From Actinoplanes sp. L3-i22 (GTDB lineage: Bacteria > Actinomycetota > Actinomycetes > Mycobacteriales > Micromonosporaceae), in contig NZ_AP024745.1 in NCBI RefSeq assembly GCF_019704555.1, positions 4,534,501 through 4,598,500 of the forward strand: a DNA stretch of 64,000 nt, written 5' to 3'. The notes under the pieces were generated by a model. The model saw only the letters and a program-made list of their open reading frames with translations, was not told the DNA's origin and searched no databases. Position numbers and translations under genes: made by a program. Shown here piece by piece: positions 28,401 through 37,376 of the stretch; the stretch's first letter is position 1, and the number at the start of each line of letters is the position of its first letter.

Positions 28401-29507
28401 TCACCTGCTACGCATGAGCCGGTCGTGCCGCCGGCCGATCCGGAACACCAGCAGCCCGAGGCCGGCCAGACCGATCAGGCCGGATGAGATCACCAGGACG
28501 ACGGTCGCCGTACGGTGGCGCCGGCAGTCGTCGAGCGGATCGTCGTGGGTGAGCGCGCAAATCATCAGAGCCGCCCTCGTCCTGCCGTAGCCGGCCTGCA
28601 GCGCTGCCCGGAACTCCTGCCACTGATGCCGGGTCTCCACGATGGCCCCGGTGACGGCCCTGGCGAAGTTGTCGGCCAGTCTGCCTCGCGGTGTCGTCGG
28701 CGCCGTGACGCCGCCGGTGCCGGGATCGACGGTGCCGTTGTCCTTGTTGAGGCCGGCGTGGGTGACACGACCGGTGCAGGCCTCGACCCCGGGAATCCGG
28801 TCGCGCAGGACGAAGCAGCCGGTGGACAGGGCGGCGGGAACGGTCGGTGTGCCGGTGCCGCGCAGCTCCAGGACCGGACTCGGCGCGGGCAGACCCAGGC
28901 CCGGCGGGTTGTCGGCGCCGAGCGGCCGGGACGGGTCCGCGACATCGGCCCAGTTGCTGTGCGAATAGAAGTCCTGCGCGCCGTGCAGAGCCCGGCCGAA
29001 GGCCTCGATGGTCTGGCACTTGGCACGCTGCTCGGAGCCGGCGTCCAGCACACAGTCGACACCCAGATCCACCTCGGCGCCCACCAGAGCGTCTGCCTCG
29101 TCGAGCAGGCCCGCGGCCCGTTCGACCGCCTCGCGGAAGCGTCCGCGCAGATGGTCGACACAGTCGAGGAGCCGTTTGGTGGCCTGCGTGCGCGTGCGTG
29201 GGTAGCCGCCGTCGAGATAGTCGGCGTCGTCGCAGTGCGCGCTCGGGTCGGACACCTCGGTCAGGTCGGGCGCCCCTACCGCGCCGAACGACTTGTGATG
29301 GCCCGCGAGCTGGTCCGACGACTTCGGTTCGAAGCAGCCGTCGGACGACACGGCACCGGACCGGCAGGCCAGAGCGGCACGGGTAATCCGCTCGTGCTCC
29401 CGGTGCTGCCCGCCGCCCTCGATCGTGCCGAACGCCGTGGCCGGAGCCGGCGCCGACAGCAGGCAGCTCACGAGAAGCACCGCCACCAGTTCGGCCCTAC
29501 GCCACAC
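28401..29507 (-). CDS. CinY-like secreted/membrane-anchored protein
   Basis: The 368-residue protein has an N-terminal signal sequence (WRRAELVAVLLVSCLLSA...ATAFG) and a C-terminal transmembrane helix followed by an RRHDRLMRSR tail, suggesting an extracellular domain anchored to the membrane. The body matches CinY-like proteins of Streptomyces: EGGGQHREHERITRAAL at the mature N terminus, then FGRALHGAQDFYSHSNWAD. The HAQDFYSHSNW-type motif is shared with Het-C/phospholipase-C-like zinc proteins, so metal binding by those histidines is possible. The GTG at 29507 was chosen because GAGGCGGG lies upstream and the signal peptide starts right there. Confidence 0.75.
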   Translation of the reverse strand: MWRRAELVAVLLVSCLLSAPAPATAFGTIEGGGQHREHERITRAALACRSGAVSSDGCFEPKSSDQLAGHHKSFGAVGAPDLTEVSDPSAHCDDADYLDGGYPRTRTQATKRLLDCVDHLRGRFREAVERAAGLLDEADALVGAEVDLGVDCVLDAGSEQRAKCQTIEAFGRALHGAQDFYSHSNWADVADPSRPLGADNPPGLGLPAPSPVLELRGTGTPTVPAALSTGCFVLRDRIPGVEACTGRVTHAGLNKDNGTVDPGTGGVTAPTTPRGRLADNFARAVTGAIVETRHQWQEFRAALQAGYGRTRAALMICALTHDDPLDDCRRHRTATVVLVISSGLIGLAGLGLLVFRIGRRHDRLMRSR

Positions 29508-30055
29508 GCTGTCCCGCCTCGGATGGGGGCGTCTCACCCGGATGCCGCCGGCGGGTGAGCAGCGGCTCGCCGCCGGGGATCGCGAAGGCACGCTTGTCGC
29601 GTGTCTCTGCCGGCGTAGGTCCGCATGGTCCTACGTTGCCGGAGGGCCCGTGGTCGAGAATCCTCCACCACGGATGACGGCCTCGCTCGCCGGCCGTGAG
29701 TCGTCATGGCCCCTGGTGACCGAGCAGGCCATGGCGGTCCTCGCTCGTGGTCGACCGTCGCCGTGGCGGACTTCGACCTGTCGGCGCTTCGTGCCCGAGC
29801 ACGGACCACGGCTGCTGCGGGTCGCGCGCGACCATCCCGCGCGGATGACGACGACGGTGGCGCCGGCCCGGCAGGGTTGGCCGCAACGTCACGCGAGACC
29901 CCTGATGGGTCCGGCGTGCACGAGAGGGGGTCTGGTTATGACGTGGTCGGATCCCCGGCCCGCGGAACCGCCGGAGCATGCGCCGGCAAACGTCGCGGCG
30001 AGGACGCCGGCTGACCGGTGACCACCGTCGCGAGGAACTGATGAAGGAGACGCCG
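29508..30055. other. Intergenic region without a supported gene
   Basis: About 550 bp between divergent genes. The plus strand is open for long stretches, but the translations are arginine- and proline-rich, with no family resemblance and no ribosome-binding site. The last 40 bp contain GAGGAA and AAGGAG sites that serve the PPK2 gene. No long inverted repeat was noticed. Confidence 0.4.
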
Positions 30056-30994
30056 ATGCCGCTGACAGGCCTCCCGTCGCCGGCCACCGGCAACGGGCGG
30101 ACGCCCGAGCCGCGACCGGTGACCGCGTTTACGCCGATCCCGGATCTCGCCGAGGCGTACCAGCAGGCCCAGCGGGAGCTCGAGGCGCTCAAGCGGGATC
30201 ACCGGCGAGTCGCCCGCAAACTGCGGGCGGAGAAGCAGCTCCGCCCCTGGCAGGTGGAACTGCTCAAGCTGCAAAGGCATCTCGAGGCCCATCGGATGCG
30301 GATGATCGTGCTGTTCGAGGGGCGCGACGCGGCCGGCAAGGGCGGCACCATCCGGCGAGCCACCCGCTACATGAACGAAAAGCACTACCGGGTGGTCGCG
30401 CTCGGCAAGCCCACCGAGGAGCAGCGATCCGAATGGTACTTCCAGCGCTATGTGGCGCAGCTGCCCGCTGGTGGGGAGATCGTGCTGTTCGACCGCAGCT
30501 GGTACAACCGCGCCATGGTCGAGCCGGTGTTCGGCTTCTGCACCGAACAGGAGTACGAGCACTTCATGCTCGGGGTCACCGGGTTCGAGAAGGATCTCGT
30601 CCGCCAGGGCACCATCCTGGTCAAGCTCTACTTCAGCGTGACCAGGGAGGAACAGCGCCGGCGGTTCGCGCGCCGTCTCGACGACCCGCTGCGGCAGTGG
30701 AAGTTCAGTGAGATCGACATGCAGGCACAGGACCGCTGGGACGACTTCACCACCCGCAAGTACGAGATGCTCAAGCACACCGGCACACCCAGCGCACCAT
30801 GGGTGATCATCCGGTCCGGTGACAAGCAGCGCGCCCGGATCAACGCGATCAAAGTCGTGCTCAACGCGGTCGACTACGACGACCGTGACCCCGGTCTGGA
30901 CTTCGAGCCGGACCGCGACGTGGTGCTCTCCGACACCGAGGAGATCATGCTGATGGAGGCCGAACGCACCCGCCGCGGCAGCTTCACCAGTTGA
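30056..30994 (+). CDS. ppk2: Polyphosphate kinase 2 (PPK2)
   Basis: A 312-residue cytoplasmic enzyme of the PPK2 family, which transfers phosphate between polyphosphate and nucleotides. The Walker A motif is GRDAAGKGG (Lys95) and the Walker B/lid motif is FDRSWYNRAMVEPVFGF; the substrate-binding KPTEEQRSEWYFQRYV also matches. A charged N-terminal helix (RELEALKRDHRRVARKLRAEKQL) precedes the core. Size and single domain suggest the class that phosphorylates nucleoside diphosphates, but class is not certain. AAGGAG lies 6 nt before the ATG at 30056; the ATG at 30041 with GAGGAA is an alternative. It converges with the antiporter gene. Confidence 0.92.
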   Translation: MPLTGLPSPATGNGRTPEPRPVTAFTPIPDLAEAYQQAQRELEALKRDHRRVARKLRAEKQLRPWQVELLKLQRHLEAHRMRMIVLFEGRDAAGKGGTIRRATRYMNEKHYRVVALGKPTEEQRSEWYFQRYVAQLPAGGEIVLFDRSWYNRAMVEPVFGFCTEQEYEHFMLGVTGFEKDLVRQGTILVKLYFSVTREEQRRRFARRLDDPLRQWKFSEIDMQAQDRWDDFTTRKYEMLKHTGTPSAPWVIIRSGDKQRARINAIKVVLNAVDYDDRDPGLDFEPDRDVVLSDTEEIMLMEAERTRRGSFTS

Positions 30995-31024
30995 CGGTGC
31001 CGCCGCCATCGACCGCACCGGCGC

Positions 31025-32314
31025 TCATCGGCCGGGCTCCGGGCCCGGAGGTCTCGTCCCGGCGCCCGGATGGCGGTGCAGAAGACCACGTACCGGCAGC
31101 TCGGTCTCCGGCCCGGAGCCCGGGGCCGGGACGAGCGGATCGGCGTACCGGTTCGCGAGGGGTTTCGCGCTCAGGCCGTGGCCGAACACGCTCAGCAGCA
31201 CAGTCATGCCGATCACCGCCACCGCGCGCTCGGCGCCGGCGTGCAGGTCCTCCAGAGCGATCAACGCGAAGATGATCGAAGCCAGACCGCGGGGCCCGAA
31301 CCAGCCGATGAACGCCACCGTCCGCGCCGGCAGCCCGGTTCCGATCAGCACCAGCGCGACCGGCACCATCCGGACCACGGTCAGGCTCAGCACCGCGTAG
31401 ACGACCACCTGCCAGTCGGCGTGCGCCAGCACCACCGGGACGGCGACCGCACCGAACAGCAGCCACGTCAGCAGCGACACCAGCCCGGCGGTCTGCTCCA
31501 CGTAGAAGACCTCCCGGGCTCCGCCGCGACCGGCCGTGTTACCGAACGCGAGCCCGGCCACGAAGGCGGCCACGAACCCGTTGCCGTCGAGCCACAGCGT
31601 GGCCGTGTACGCCAGCACCGCGAGCGCCAGCACGCCCGGCCCGGCGAAGTCCTCCGACATCCATCCGCGGCGCCGGGCCTGACGCATCGCTACCCCGCCG
31701 GCCAGCCCGATCACCATCCCGGCCGCCGCACCGATCGCCAGATCGAGCAGGGCGGCACCCGGGCCGACGCCGCTGTGGCTGCTCTCCGCGGCCGCGGCAC
31801 CGGCGATCGCCACCGTCACGACCGGGGTGGCGATGCCGTCGTTGAGCCCGCTCTCCACGTTCAGAACGCGCCGGACCCGCTCCGGAACCTTCGGGTCGGA
31901 CATCACCGCCGCGCCCAGCGCCGCATCGGTCGGCGCCAGCGCGGCACCGATCAGCAGCACCAGCCACACGCCCAGGCCGTCGAACAACCACGACGCCAGC
32001 AGCGCCCCCGCCGCGATCGTCAACGGAAGCCCGACCGCGAGCAGCCGCGTGTACAGGCCCAGATCCGCGCGAAACTCCCGCACGCCCACCCGGGAGGCAT
32101 CGGCGAACAGCACCCACACCAGGGTGAGCTCGGCGAGCACCCGGACCGCCTCCTGCGACGGGGTCAGCTCCAGCACGTGCAGCGCCTCGGCGAACAGCAG
32201 CCCGACCGTGACGAACACGATCGGCGCGCTCAGATCGGCCCGGCCGAGCCGGACCGAGAACAGCCCCCAGCCGAAGACGACCAGCGCGACCAGGGCCAGG
32301 GCTGCCGCGTCCAT
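31025..32314 (-). CDS. Cation:proton antiporter, CPA1/NhaP type
   Basis: The 429-residue membrane protein has about 12 hydrophobic helices. The antiporter core is recognisable: ALAPTDAALGAAVMSDPKVPERVRRVLNVESGLNDGIATPVV is the family ion-binding region (here the ESGLNDG and TD motifs), and the late GWFGPRGLASIIFALIA is the usual helix motif. Na+/H+ or K+/H+ exchange at the cytoplasmic membrane is expected. The ATG has GGGAG 7 nt upstream. The C-terminal tail after the last helix is short and proline-rich. Ion preference cannot be read from the sequence. Confidence 0.9.
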   Translation of the reverse strand: MDAAALALVALVVFGWGLFSVRLGRADLSAPIVFVTVGLLFAEALHVLELTPSQEAVRVLAELTLVWVLFADASRVGVREFRADLGLYTRLLAVGLPLTIAAGALLASWLFDGLGVWLVLLIGAALAPTDAALGAAVMSDPKVPERVRRVLNVESGLNDGIATPVVTVAIAGAAAAESSHSGVGPGAALLDLAIGAAAGMVIGLAGGVAMRQARRRGWMSEDFAGPGVLALAVLAYTATLWLDGNGFVAAFVAGLAFGNTAGRGGAREVFYVEQTAGLVSLLTWLLFGAVAVPVVLAHADWQVVVYAVLSLTVVRMVPVALVLIGTGLPARTVAFIGWFGPRGLASIIFALIALEDLHAGAERAVAVIGMTVLLSVFGHGLSAKPLANRYADPLVPAPGSGPETELPVRGLLHRHPGAGTRPPGPEPGR

Positions 32315-32523
32315 GGTCACTCCCGCCCAGCGATAAGGATCAACGCGGCCACCGTCGGAGTTGCCGGCAGCGGGCACCGGCCCGTACGACTTCCACGCTC
32401 GACCATCGAGGCCGGTCACGCCTCATCCGTGCGGAGTGAAGCGCACCGCCCGGTCCGTAAAACGTCGAGATCAAGGTGCCGGCCGCAGGGTTCCTGGACG
32501 CCCGGCCGACCGTGACGTGACAG

Positions 32524-32546
32524 GGCACCGAAAACGTTTCGGTGCC
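32524..32546. promoter_or_regulatory. LacI-type palindromic operator before the CBM2-protease gene
   Basis: A perfect inverted repeat: GGCACCGAAA at 32524-32533 and TTTCGGTGCC at 32537-32546, separated by ACG. The core GAAAACGTTTC is the usual centre of LacI-family operators. It sits 9 bp upstream of the TTGACA box of the promoter below, so its ligand could act as activator or repressor. No LacI-family gene lies in this window. Confidence 0.75.
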
Positions 32547-32555
32547 GCCTGGGCA

Positions 32556-32583
32556 TTGACAACTGTGGATGAAATGTTACGTT
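32556..32583 (+). promoter_or_regulatory. Promoter of the CBM2-protease gene
   Basis: TTGACA at 32556-32561 and TACGTT at 32578-32583, with a 16-bp spacer. The -35 is consensus and the -10 fits the actinobacterial TANNNT pattern. The transcript would have an untranslated leader of about 180 nt before the GTG at 32769; no clear riboswitch-like fold was recognised in it. Confidence 0.6.
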
Positions 32584-32768
32584 CCTAAAAGGTTTTCGGC
32601 CTCGCGCCGACTCCCAACTCCATCCCCCAGCGCCAACCGCCACGGACGTTCCCCGCGTCTGTGGCATCCGGCCCGAAGCCTCGGACCGCACGGTGGCAAA
32701 TCCCCATCCCCGTGGCGTCCGCTCGATGTCCGCGGCCGGTGGCGCGCCATCCCCGAAAGGACATCTCC

Positions 32769-34046
32769 GTGACCGCAGAGATGACCGAGCCACCCACGAC
32801 GGCTCGCCCGCCCCGGCGTATTCGCATTCTGCGCAGCCTTGCCGGGCTGTTCGTACTGCTCGTCGCCGCCGGTTTTGTCACCGTCGCGGCGAACCCCGCC
32901 GTCGCGGCGGCCGGTTGCCGGGTCGACTATTCGGTCAACCAGTGGAGTACCGGCTTCACCGGCAACGTCACCATCACCAACCTGGGCGACGCCATCAACG
33001 GCTGGACCCTGCAGTTCGACTACCCCGGAAACCAGCAGATCAGCCAGAGCTGGAACAGCACCTTCGTCCAATCCGGGCAGCACGTCACGCTGCGCGATGC
33101 CGGCTACAACGCCGCGATCGCGACCAACGCCGGCGTCACGGCGGGCTTCAATGCCACCTTCTCCGGCAGCAACCCCGCTCCCACGGCGTTCACCCTCAAC
33201 GGCGTGGCCTGCACCGGCGCCACGGCGCCGACAACGCCGGCGACGACCACCCCCACGACGACCACCCCCACCACCGCGCCGCCGGCCGGCGACCCGTGGA
33301 ACCCGCCGTCGCAGTACGTCGCGCCGCTCGCGTCCACCTGGAAGCATCAGGAGGACACCTACGCCGACCTGTACGGTTTCAAGAATTACCTGTTCGACCA
33401 GGTGATGGCGGCCAAGGGCAGCATCAATTACTGCGTCCGCTGGGAATCGACCGCGACGGTCACGGCTGCGCTGCGCGATCAGATCCAGACCGCGCTGCAG
33501 GGGCAGTTCCAGAAATGGGTCGATCAGCTCACCGAGAACGGCGCCGGCTGGAACGGATGGCCGTACAAGCAGATTCCGGTCAAGGTCGTCGGCTGGGCCG
33601 TGCGCGACCGCAACCAGCTGCAGTGGTCGGACAGCTCGGTGGACATCTACGTCAATGACATCAACGAGGGTGCGCCGCAGTGCAGCCCGCCCTGTGGACG
33701 GTTCTTCCACCAGGACGGCAACTATTCCGGTTGCCCCGGCGGAGCGTCACACCACTACGACCTGTCGCTCTGGCTCACCCAGGGAATGGGCCTGGGCGGC
33801 GCCGGCGGTGACTGGGGTCAGCGCATCGACAAGGACTACTTCGTCAACGCGCTGGGCTCGGCCGACATCCACATCCTGCTACACGAAATGGGGCACAGCT
33901 GGGGCCTCAACGACTTCTACGACTTCGACCCGCTGCCCAGCGAGGGCTTCGTCATGAAGGCCGGAAGCGCCACCCAGATCACCGCATTCGACAAATGGAT
34001 GCTGCGCGACTTCTGGCGCCATCTCAAGAACCGCTATGGCTTGTAA
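32769..34046 (+). CDS. Secreted CBM2 (cellulose-binding) protein with a zincin-like metallopeptidase domain
   Basis: The 425-residue precursor has a long twin-arginine-free signal region with hydrophobic core GLFVLLVAAGFVTVAA. A family 2 carbohydrate-binding module follows (about residues 55-155): it is bounded by two cysteines (AGCRVDY and NGVAC) and carries the tryptophans of NQWSTGF, INGWTLQF and SQSWNST that make the binding face. A Thr/Pro linker leads to a catalytic-like domain (about 185-425) with HILLHEMGHSWGLND (His372, Glu373, His376), a zinc metallopeptidase motif. Export and attachment to cellulose with local proteolysis is inferred. AAAGGA precedes the GTG start. The palindrome and promoter upstream point to sugar-responsive control. 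Confidence 0.82.
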   Translation: MTAEMTEPPTTARPPRRIRILRSLAGLFVLLVAAGFVTVAANPAVAAAGCRVDYSVNQWSTGFTGNVTITNLGDAINGWTLQFDYPGNQQISQSWNSTFVQSGQHVTLRDAGYNAAIATNAGVTAGFNATFSGSNPAPTAFTLNGVACTGATAPTTPATTTPTTTTPTTAPPAGDPWNPPSQYVAPLASTWKHQEDTYADLYGFKNYLFDQVMAAKGSINYCVRWESTATVTAALRDQIQTALQGQFQKWVDQLTENGAGWNGWPYKQIPVKVVGWAVRDRNQLQWSDSSVDIYVNDINEGAPQCSPPCGRFFHQDGNYSGCPGGASHHYDLSLWLTQGMGLGGAGGDWGQRIDKDYFVNALGSADIHILLHEMGHSWGLNDFYDFDPLPSEGFVMKAGSATQITAFDKWMLRDFWRHLKNRYGL

Positions 34047-34084
34047 AAAGGGCCACGCGGCCGCGTTGGCGAGCAGATAGCGAC

Positions 34085-34115
34085 GGTTGCCGGTCGGCCT
34101 TGCCGGCCGGCAACC
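34085..34115 (+). terminator. Hairpin terminator after the CBM2-protease gene
   Basis: Arms at 34085-34097 (GGTTGCCGGTCGG) and 34103-34115 (CCGGCCGGCAACC) pair over 13 bp with one T-G wobble and a 5-nt loop. It lies 39 bp after the stop codon. No U-run follows, as is common in actinomycetes. Confidence 0.7.
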
Positions 34116-34238
34116 CCAAAACCAAGAAACAATCGATTTGCGTACGCGATGAGCCACCCACTTCAGTGACCGGACGCCGCACCGGGGGCGGTCGACTGTA
34201 CGCAGGCCGGGTCCGAACACCAGCACCCGCAAGAGGGG

Positions 34239-34457
34239 ATGGCACCCCCGGCCGCGTCAGACCGCGCCGAGCACGTGCCCGAGGGCCCGAGCGGCACCGC
34301 CACCGGCTGGAACGTGTTGCGTCAGTCCGACGGCAGCCTGCCCGAGCTGACCGCTCTGCACCTGTCGCCGGGCAGCACCCTGATCGACAAGGGCACGGAC
34401 GTCGGCCTGGCCTTCAACGGCTCGGCCCCCGACCTGGGCGCTTTCGAGACCGACTGA
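34239..34457 (+). pseudogene. Remnant of a pectate-lyase-like beta-helix protein (C-terminus only)
   Basis: The frame ending at 34457 reads SGTATGWNVLRQSDGS, then LSPGSTLIDKGTDVG, then GSAPDLGAFETD and a stop. This is the characteristic C-terminal end of large secreted right-handed beta-helix polysaccharide lyases of actinomycetes (PL9/PL11-type or related). Nothing upstream continues the family in any frame, so only about 65 residues remain. An in-frame ATG at 34239 gives a 72-codon ORF but no ribosome-binding site was seen. A deletion probably removed the rest. Confidence 0.65.
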
Positions 34458-34470
34458 TTGTCTGAGGTGA

Positions 34471-34504
34471 GGGGCGACGCCGGCCGCTCAGCCGGCGTCG
34501 CCCC
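34471..34504. terminator. Bidirectional hairpin terminator
   Basis: A perfect 14-bp stem: GGGGCGACGCCGGC (34471-34484) and GCCGGCGTCGCCCC (34491-34504), with a 6-nt loop. It lies between the convergent ends of the lyase remnant (34457) and the ricin-lectin gene (34514), so it can serve both strands. Confidence 0.85.
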
Positions 34505-34513
34505 GGGCCGGAC

Positions 34514-35011
34514 TCACGGCACCTGGAACATCCACAGCTGGGGGTCGTTGCCCTGGCAGGTGTACTGCATCAGCGAGCTCGTCGCCCCGCCGACCGTGTC
34601 CAGGCACTGGTTGACCGCGTAGTGCTGCGGATCCCGCCAGAGCCGGCCGTCGTTGCCCAGTACCACCCCGACACTCCACTGCTGCGCGAAAGTGCTGTTG
34701 CAGGTGTACTGCTGGACGACAGCGAACGGTGACTGGGAGTTTCCGCGGACGTCGATGCACTTGTTGCTGTGCACGTTCCGGAACCGGGTGGCGCCCAGCC
34801 CGATGTCCTCCAGCCACCATTTCTGGGCGTCGGTGCCGTTGCAGGGCCAGATCCGCAGCTGTACGGAGTCGGCGGTGGAGCCGCCTGGCACGTCGACACA
34901 CTGCCCGTACGCCTTGTTGTAGATCTGGAACGGCCCGGCGGTGGCAGCCTGCGCCGGGGTGGCGATGGTGGCGATTCCGGCCACCAGGGCCAGCACCGCC
35001 ACGATCCTCAT
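34514..35011 (-). CDS. Secreted ricin-type beta-trefoil lectin (copy 1)
   Basis: A 165-residue protein made of a signal peptide (RIVAVLALVAGIATIATPAQA) and one ricin B-type beta-trefoil (CBM13-like). Three repeats are visible, each with a QxW-like end: NGTDAQKWWLED, STFAQQWSVG and GNDPQLWMFQVP, and CVDVPGG, CIDVRGN and CLDTVGG starts with the sugar-binding Asp. There is no catalytic domain, so it is a free-standing lectin. A TTG at 35026 preceded by GGGGAAG is an alternative start that would add five residues. It diverges from the Wadjet operon and ends at a strong hairpin. Confidence 0.85.
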   Translation of the reverse strand: MRIVAVLALVAGIATIATPAQAATAGPFQIYNKAYGQCVDVPGGSTADSVQLRIWPCNGTDAQKWWLEDIGLGATRFRNVHSNKCIDVRGNSQSPFAVVQQYTCNSTFAQQWSVGVVLGNDGRLWRDPQHYAVNQCLDTVGGATSSLMQYTCQGNDPQLWMFQVP

Positions 35012-35236
35012 CAGGTTTCGTATCAACGTTCTTCCCCTCGTCAGCGGGGTTGTCCCCGTTAGTTCTGACGGTAGGGAGAGCGCGAGACCCGGGCATCGGC
35101 ATCGATACCCATCTTTAGTACGCGGTGGCCGGGCGCGCCGATTCGTACGTACCAAATCGTGGTCTTGATTTTCGTCGGTTGCCGGGGCCGGTCCGGTAAC
35201 GAGTGATGGTCCTACCAGCCCGTACGCTAGGTGCTG

Positions 35237-36736
35237 ATGGCTACGCGAGGTGTTGAAGGTGCTTACCAGGGGGCGCTCCGGGCGTTTCAGAATCCGATGC
35301 TCGCCTTGCTGCACCAGACGCACGCGCCGTTCGTGGTGACCGTGTTGGCGATGGTTTTCACCGCCGAGCGTCCGACGGTTGTCGTGGCGGACGCGCACGC
35401 GGAGATCAACGACGCTCTCAAGCAGTTGCGGGCGGCCGGGTACGGCGACGAGGACAGTCAGCCGCTGCCCGTGGGGAACGCGCGTGATCTCTGCCGGCAG
35501 TGGGTGCAGGCCGGGTGGCTGGTGCGGCAGGTGTCCGACGACGCCGAGGTGTATCGGCTTTCGGCGTACGGCGTCGGCGCGCTGGAGGTCGCCGGCCGGG
35601 TCGGCGGCGCGCGCACGCGGGTGTCGGAGTCACGGGTCAGGACGTTGCTGGAGGCGATCGAGCGACTGGCGCAGGACGCCGATCCGGACCTGATGTCGCG
35701 CATGGTGCGCCTGCACGAGGAGATCCAGCTGCGGCAGAGGGAGCTGACCCGGCTCGAGAAGGGTGGCGCCGTTGAGACCGCCGACGACGAGCAGCTTCTC
35801 GAGGCGGCCGAGAACGTGCTGCACCTGGCCCGGGAGCTGCCGGCGGACTTCGCCCGGGTGGCCGAGTCGATCAAAGCGATTCAGCGTGACGTCGTCGCGG
35901 AGTTGCGGCACGACGTCCGGCCGACCGGTGAGGTGCTGCGGGAGTACCTCGCGCGGGGCCAGCGGATCCTGGACGCGACCCCCGAAGGCCGCGCGTTCGC
36001 GGGGGCGTTGCGCCTGATCGGGGACCCGGGGCAGATCGACAACCTGTGGGGTCAGCTGCGGATCGTGCTGCGGCACCGGTTCACCGGCCTGCTGCCGGAG
36101 CAGCAACGCCGCGAGCTGACCGACATCTCCCGGCGGATCGAGCAGGGCGTCCGGGAGGTGCTGGCCGCCCAGCGGCAGGCGTCGCATGTCATCACCACCC
36201 AGGTCCGCAATCACGATCCGATGCGGGACCGCCAGGTCGACGAACTGCTGCGGGACGTGATGTCCGGCCTGCACAAATGGGTGTCCGGTTCGCGCCGCGG
36301 CGAGGCCGTCGAGCCGTTGCGCCGCCTGCCGGTCGCCGACGTCGGGCATCTGCGTCAGCGGATGAGTGACCTGCGGCCTCAGCAGCCGCCCGCGCCGCTG
36401 CGGGACTGGGACGAGTCCGAGGACATGCCGGCCGCGGACACCCGGGCCTGGGGCGGTCCCCGGTACGCCGAGCTGCGCGCGCACCTGGAAGCGTTCGCGG
36501 ACGGCGCGGCCAGCGTCGACGTGGTGGCCGCGTTCCGCGCCGGGGGCGCGGAGATCCAGCGGCCGGTTGACCTGCTCGGCCTGCTGGAGGTCGCCGACGG
36601 CGCCGGGATGACCGAGACCGACGAGGTCGCGCTGGTCGACACGGTGCGACCGGATCGGACCCGGCGCCGATTCGCCCTCGGCAATGTGGTGGCATCGAAC
36701 CCCTTGCTCGCGGACGGGAGTGGTAGTGATGAGTGA
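35237..36736 (+). CDS. jetA: Wadjet anti-plasmid system subunit JetA (DUF3375)
   Basis: A 499-residue protein of the DUF3375 family, the kleisin-like subunit of the Wadjet SMC complex. Family features are the N-terminal winged-helix region (residues about 10-110, with [19 protein letters not shown] and [19 protein letters not shown]), a long helical middle (residues 130-360) and a C-terminal winged helix. It would bridge the JetC head domains. TACGCT at 35223-35228, 8 nt before the ATG, suggests a leaderless mRNA; a GTG at 35231 is an alternative start. The next gene overlaps by 8 nt. Identification rests on the sequence pattern plus the full jetABCD order. Confidence 0.92.
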   Translation: MATRGVEGAYQGALRAFQNPMLALLHQTHAPFVVTVLAMVFTAERPTVVVADAHAEINDALKQLRAAGYGDEDSQPLPVGNARDLCRQWVQAGWLVRQVSDDAEVYRLSAYGVGALEVAGRVGGARTRVSESRVRTLLEAIERLAQDADPDLMSRMVRLHEEIQLRQRELTRLEKGGAVETADDEQLLEAAENVLHLARELPADFARVAESIKAIQRDVVAELRHDVRPTGEVLREYLARGQRILDATPEGRAFAGALRLIGDPGQIDNLWGQLRIVLRHRFTGLLPEQQRRELTDISRRIEQGVREVLAAQRQASHVITTQVRNHDPMRDRQVDELLRDVMSGLHKWVSGSRRGEAVEPLRRLPVADVGHLRQRMSDLRPQQPPAPLRDWDESEDMPAADTRAWGGPRYAELRAHLEAFADGAASVDVVAAFRAGGAEIQRPVDLLGLLEVADGAGMTETDEVALVDTVRPDRTRRRFALGNVVASNPLLADGSGSDE

Positions 36737-37376
36737 GCCGGAAGGCTTGGCGGCCGGGTTCATCGATCCCGTTTCCATGGAGGAGGATCCGGCCGAGCTG
36801 TTCGCCGGTGACGCCGGCACGCTGGACGTGGAGATACGCCGGGTGCTGGTCCAGTTGCTGCGGCGTAAGTTCCTGCTCGCCGAGAAGAGCCCGGCGCAGT
36901 GGCGCACGTTGCTGGAGAACCAGCAGATCATCGAGTCGCGTCTGCACGACCTGTTCGTGCGTCTCGTGGTCGACCACGACCGGGGTGTCGCCTACAAGCA
37001 GCAGGTGCGGTCGGTCGAGCTGGACGTGCCGATCCTGCTCAAGGACGACCCCTACAACCGGGCCGAGACGCTGGTCCTGGTGCATCTGCGGACCGTCTTC
37101 CAGCGGGAACGCGGCACGGGTGAGACGTCCGCGCGGGTGGACATCGAGGAGTTGGAGCAGACCGTGCTGACCTACTTCGACCCGCACGACCTCAACCTGG
37201 CCCGGCGCCAGCAGGAGGTCCGCAACGCGGTGCAGCGACTGGTGACCGAGGGTCTGCTCGCGGAGGAGTCCGCCGGCCGGTACCGGATCACCCCGATGGT
37301 GGAGGTCGTCCTGAGCACGGAAAAGCTGGCCGAAATGAACCAGTGGCTGCGGGAACAGAACGAGGCCGCCGCGTGA
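36729..37376 (+). CDS. jetB: Wadjet subunit JetB (DUF4194)
   Basis: A 215-residue winged-helix protein of the DUF4194 family (MukE/KITE-like), the accessory subunit that binds JetA. Recognisable parts are [42 protein letters not shown] and the closing [24 protein letters not shown]. The ATG overlaps the jetA stop by 8 nt and the stop overlaps the jetC start as GTGA, so the subunits are made in coupled fashion. Confidence 0.92.
   Translation: MSEPEGLAAGFIDPVSMEEDPAELFAGDAGTLDVEIRRVLVQLLRRKFLLAEKSPAQWRTLLENQQIIESRLHDLFVRLVVDHDRGVAYKQQVRSVELDVPILLKDDPYNRAETLVLVHLRTVFQRERGTGETSARVDIEELEQTVLTYFDPHDLNLARRQQEVRNAVQRLVTEGLLAEESAGRYRITPMVEVVLSTEKLAEMNQWLREQNEAAA

Noticed and set aside
33230..33290. 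Repetitive ACC-rich tract as a possible microsatellite
   Set aside because: It encodes the Thr/Pro linker between the CBM2 and protease domains, a usual feature of secreted multi-domain proteins.
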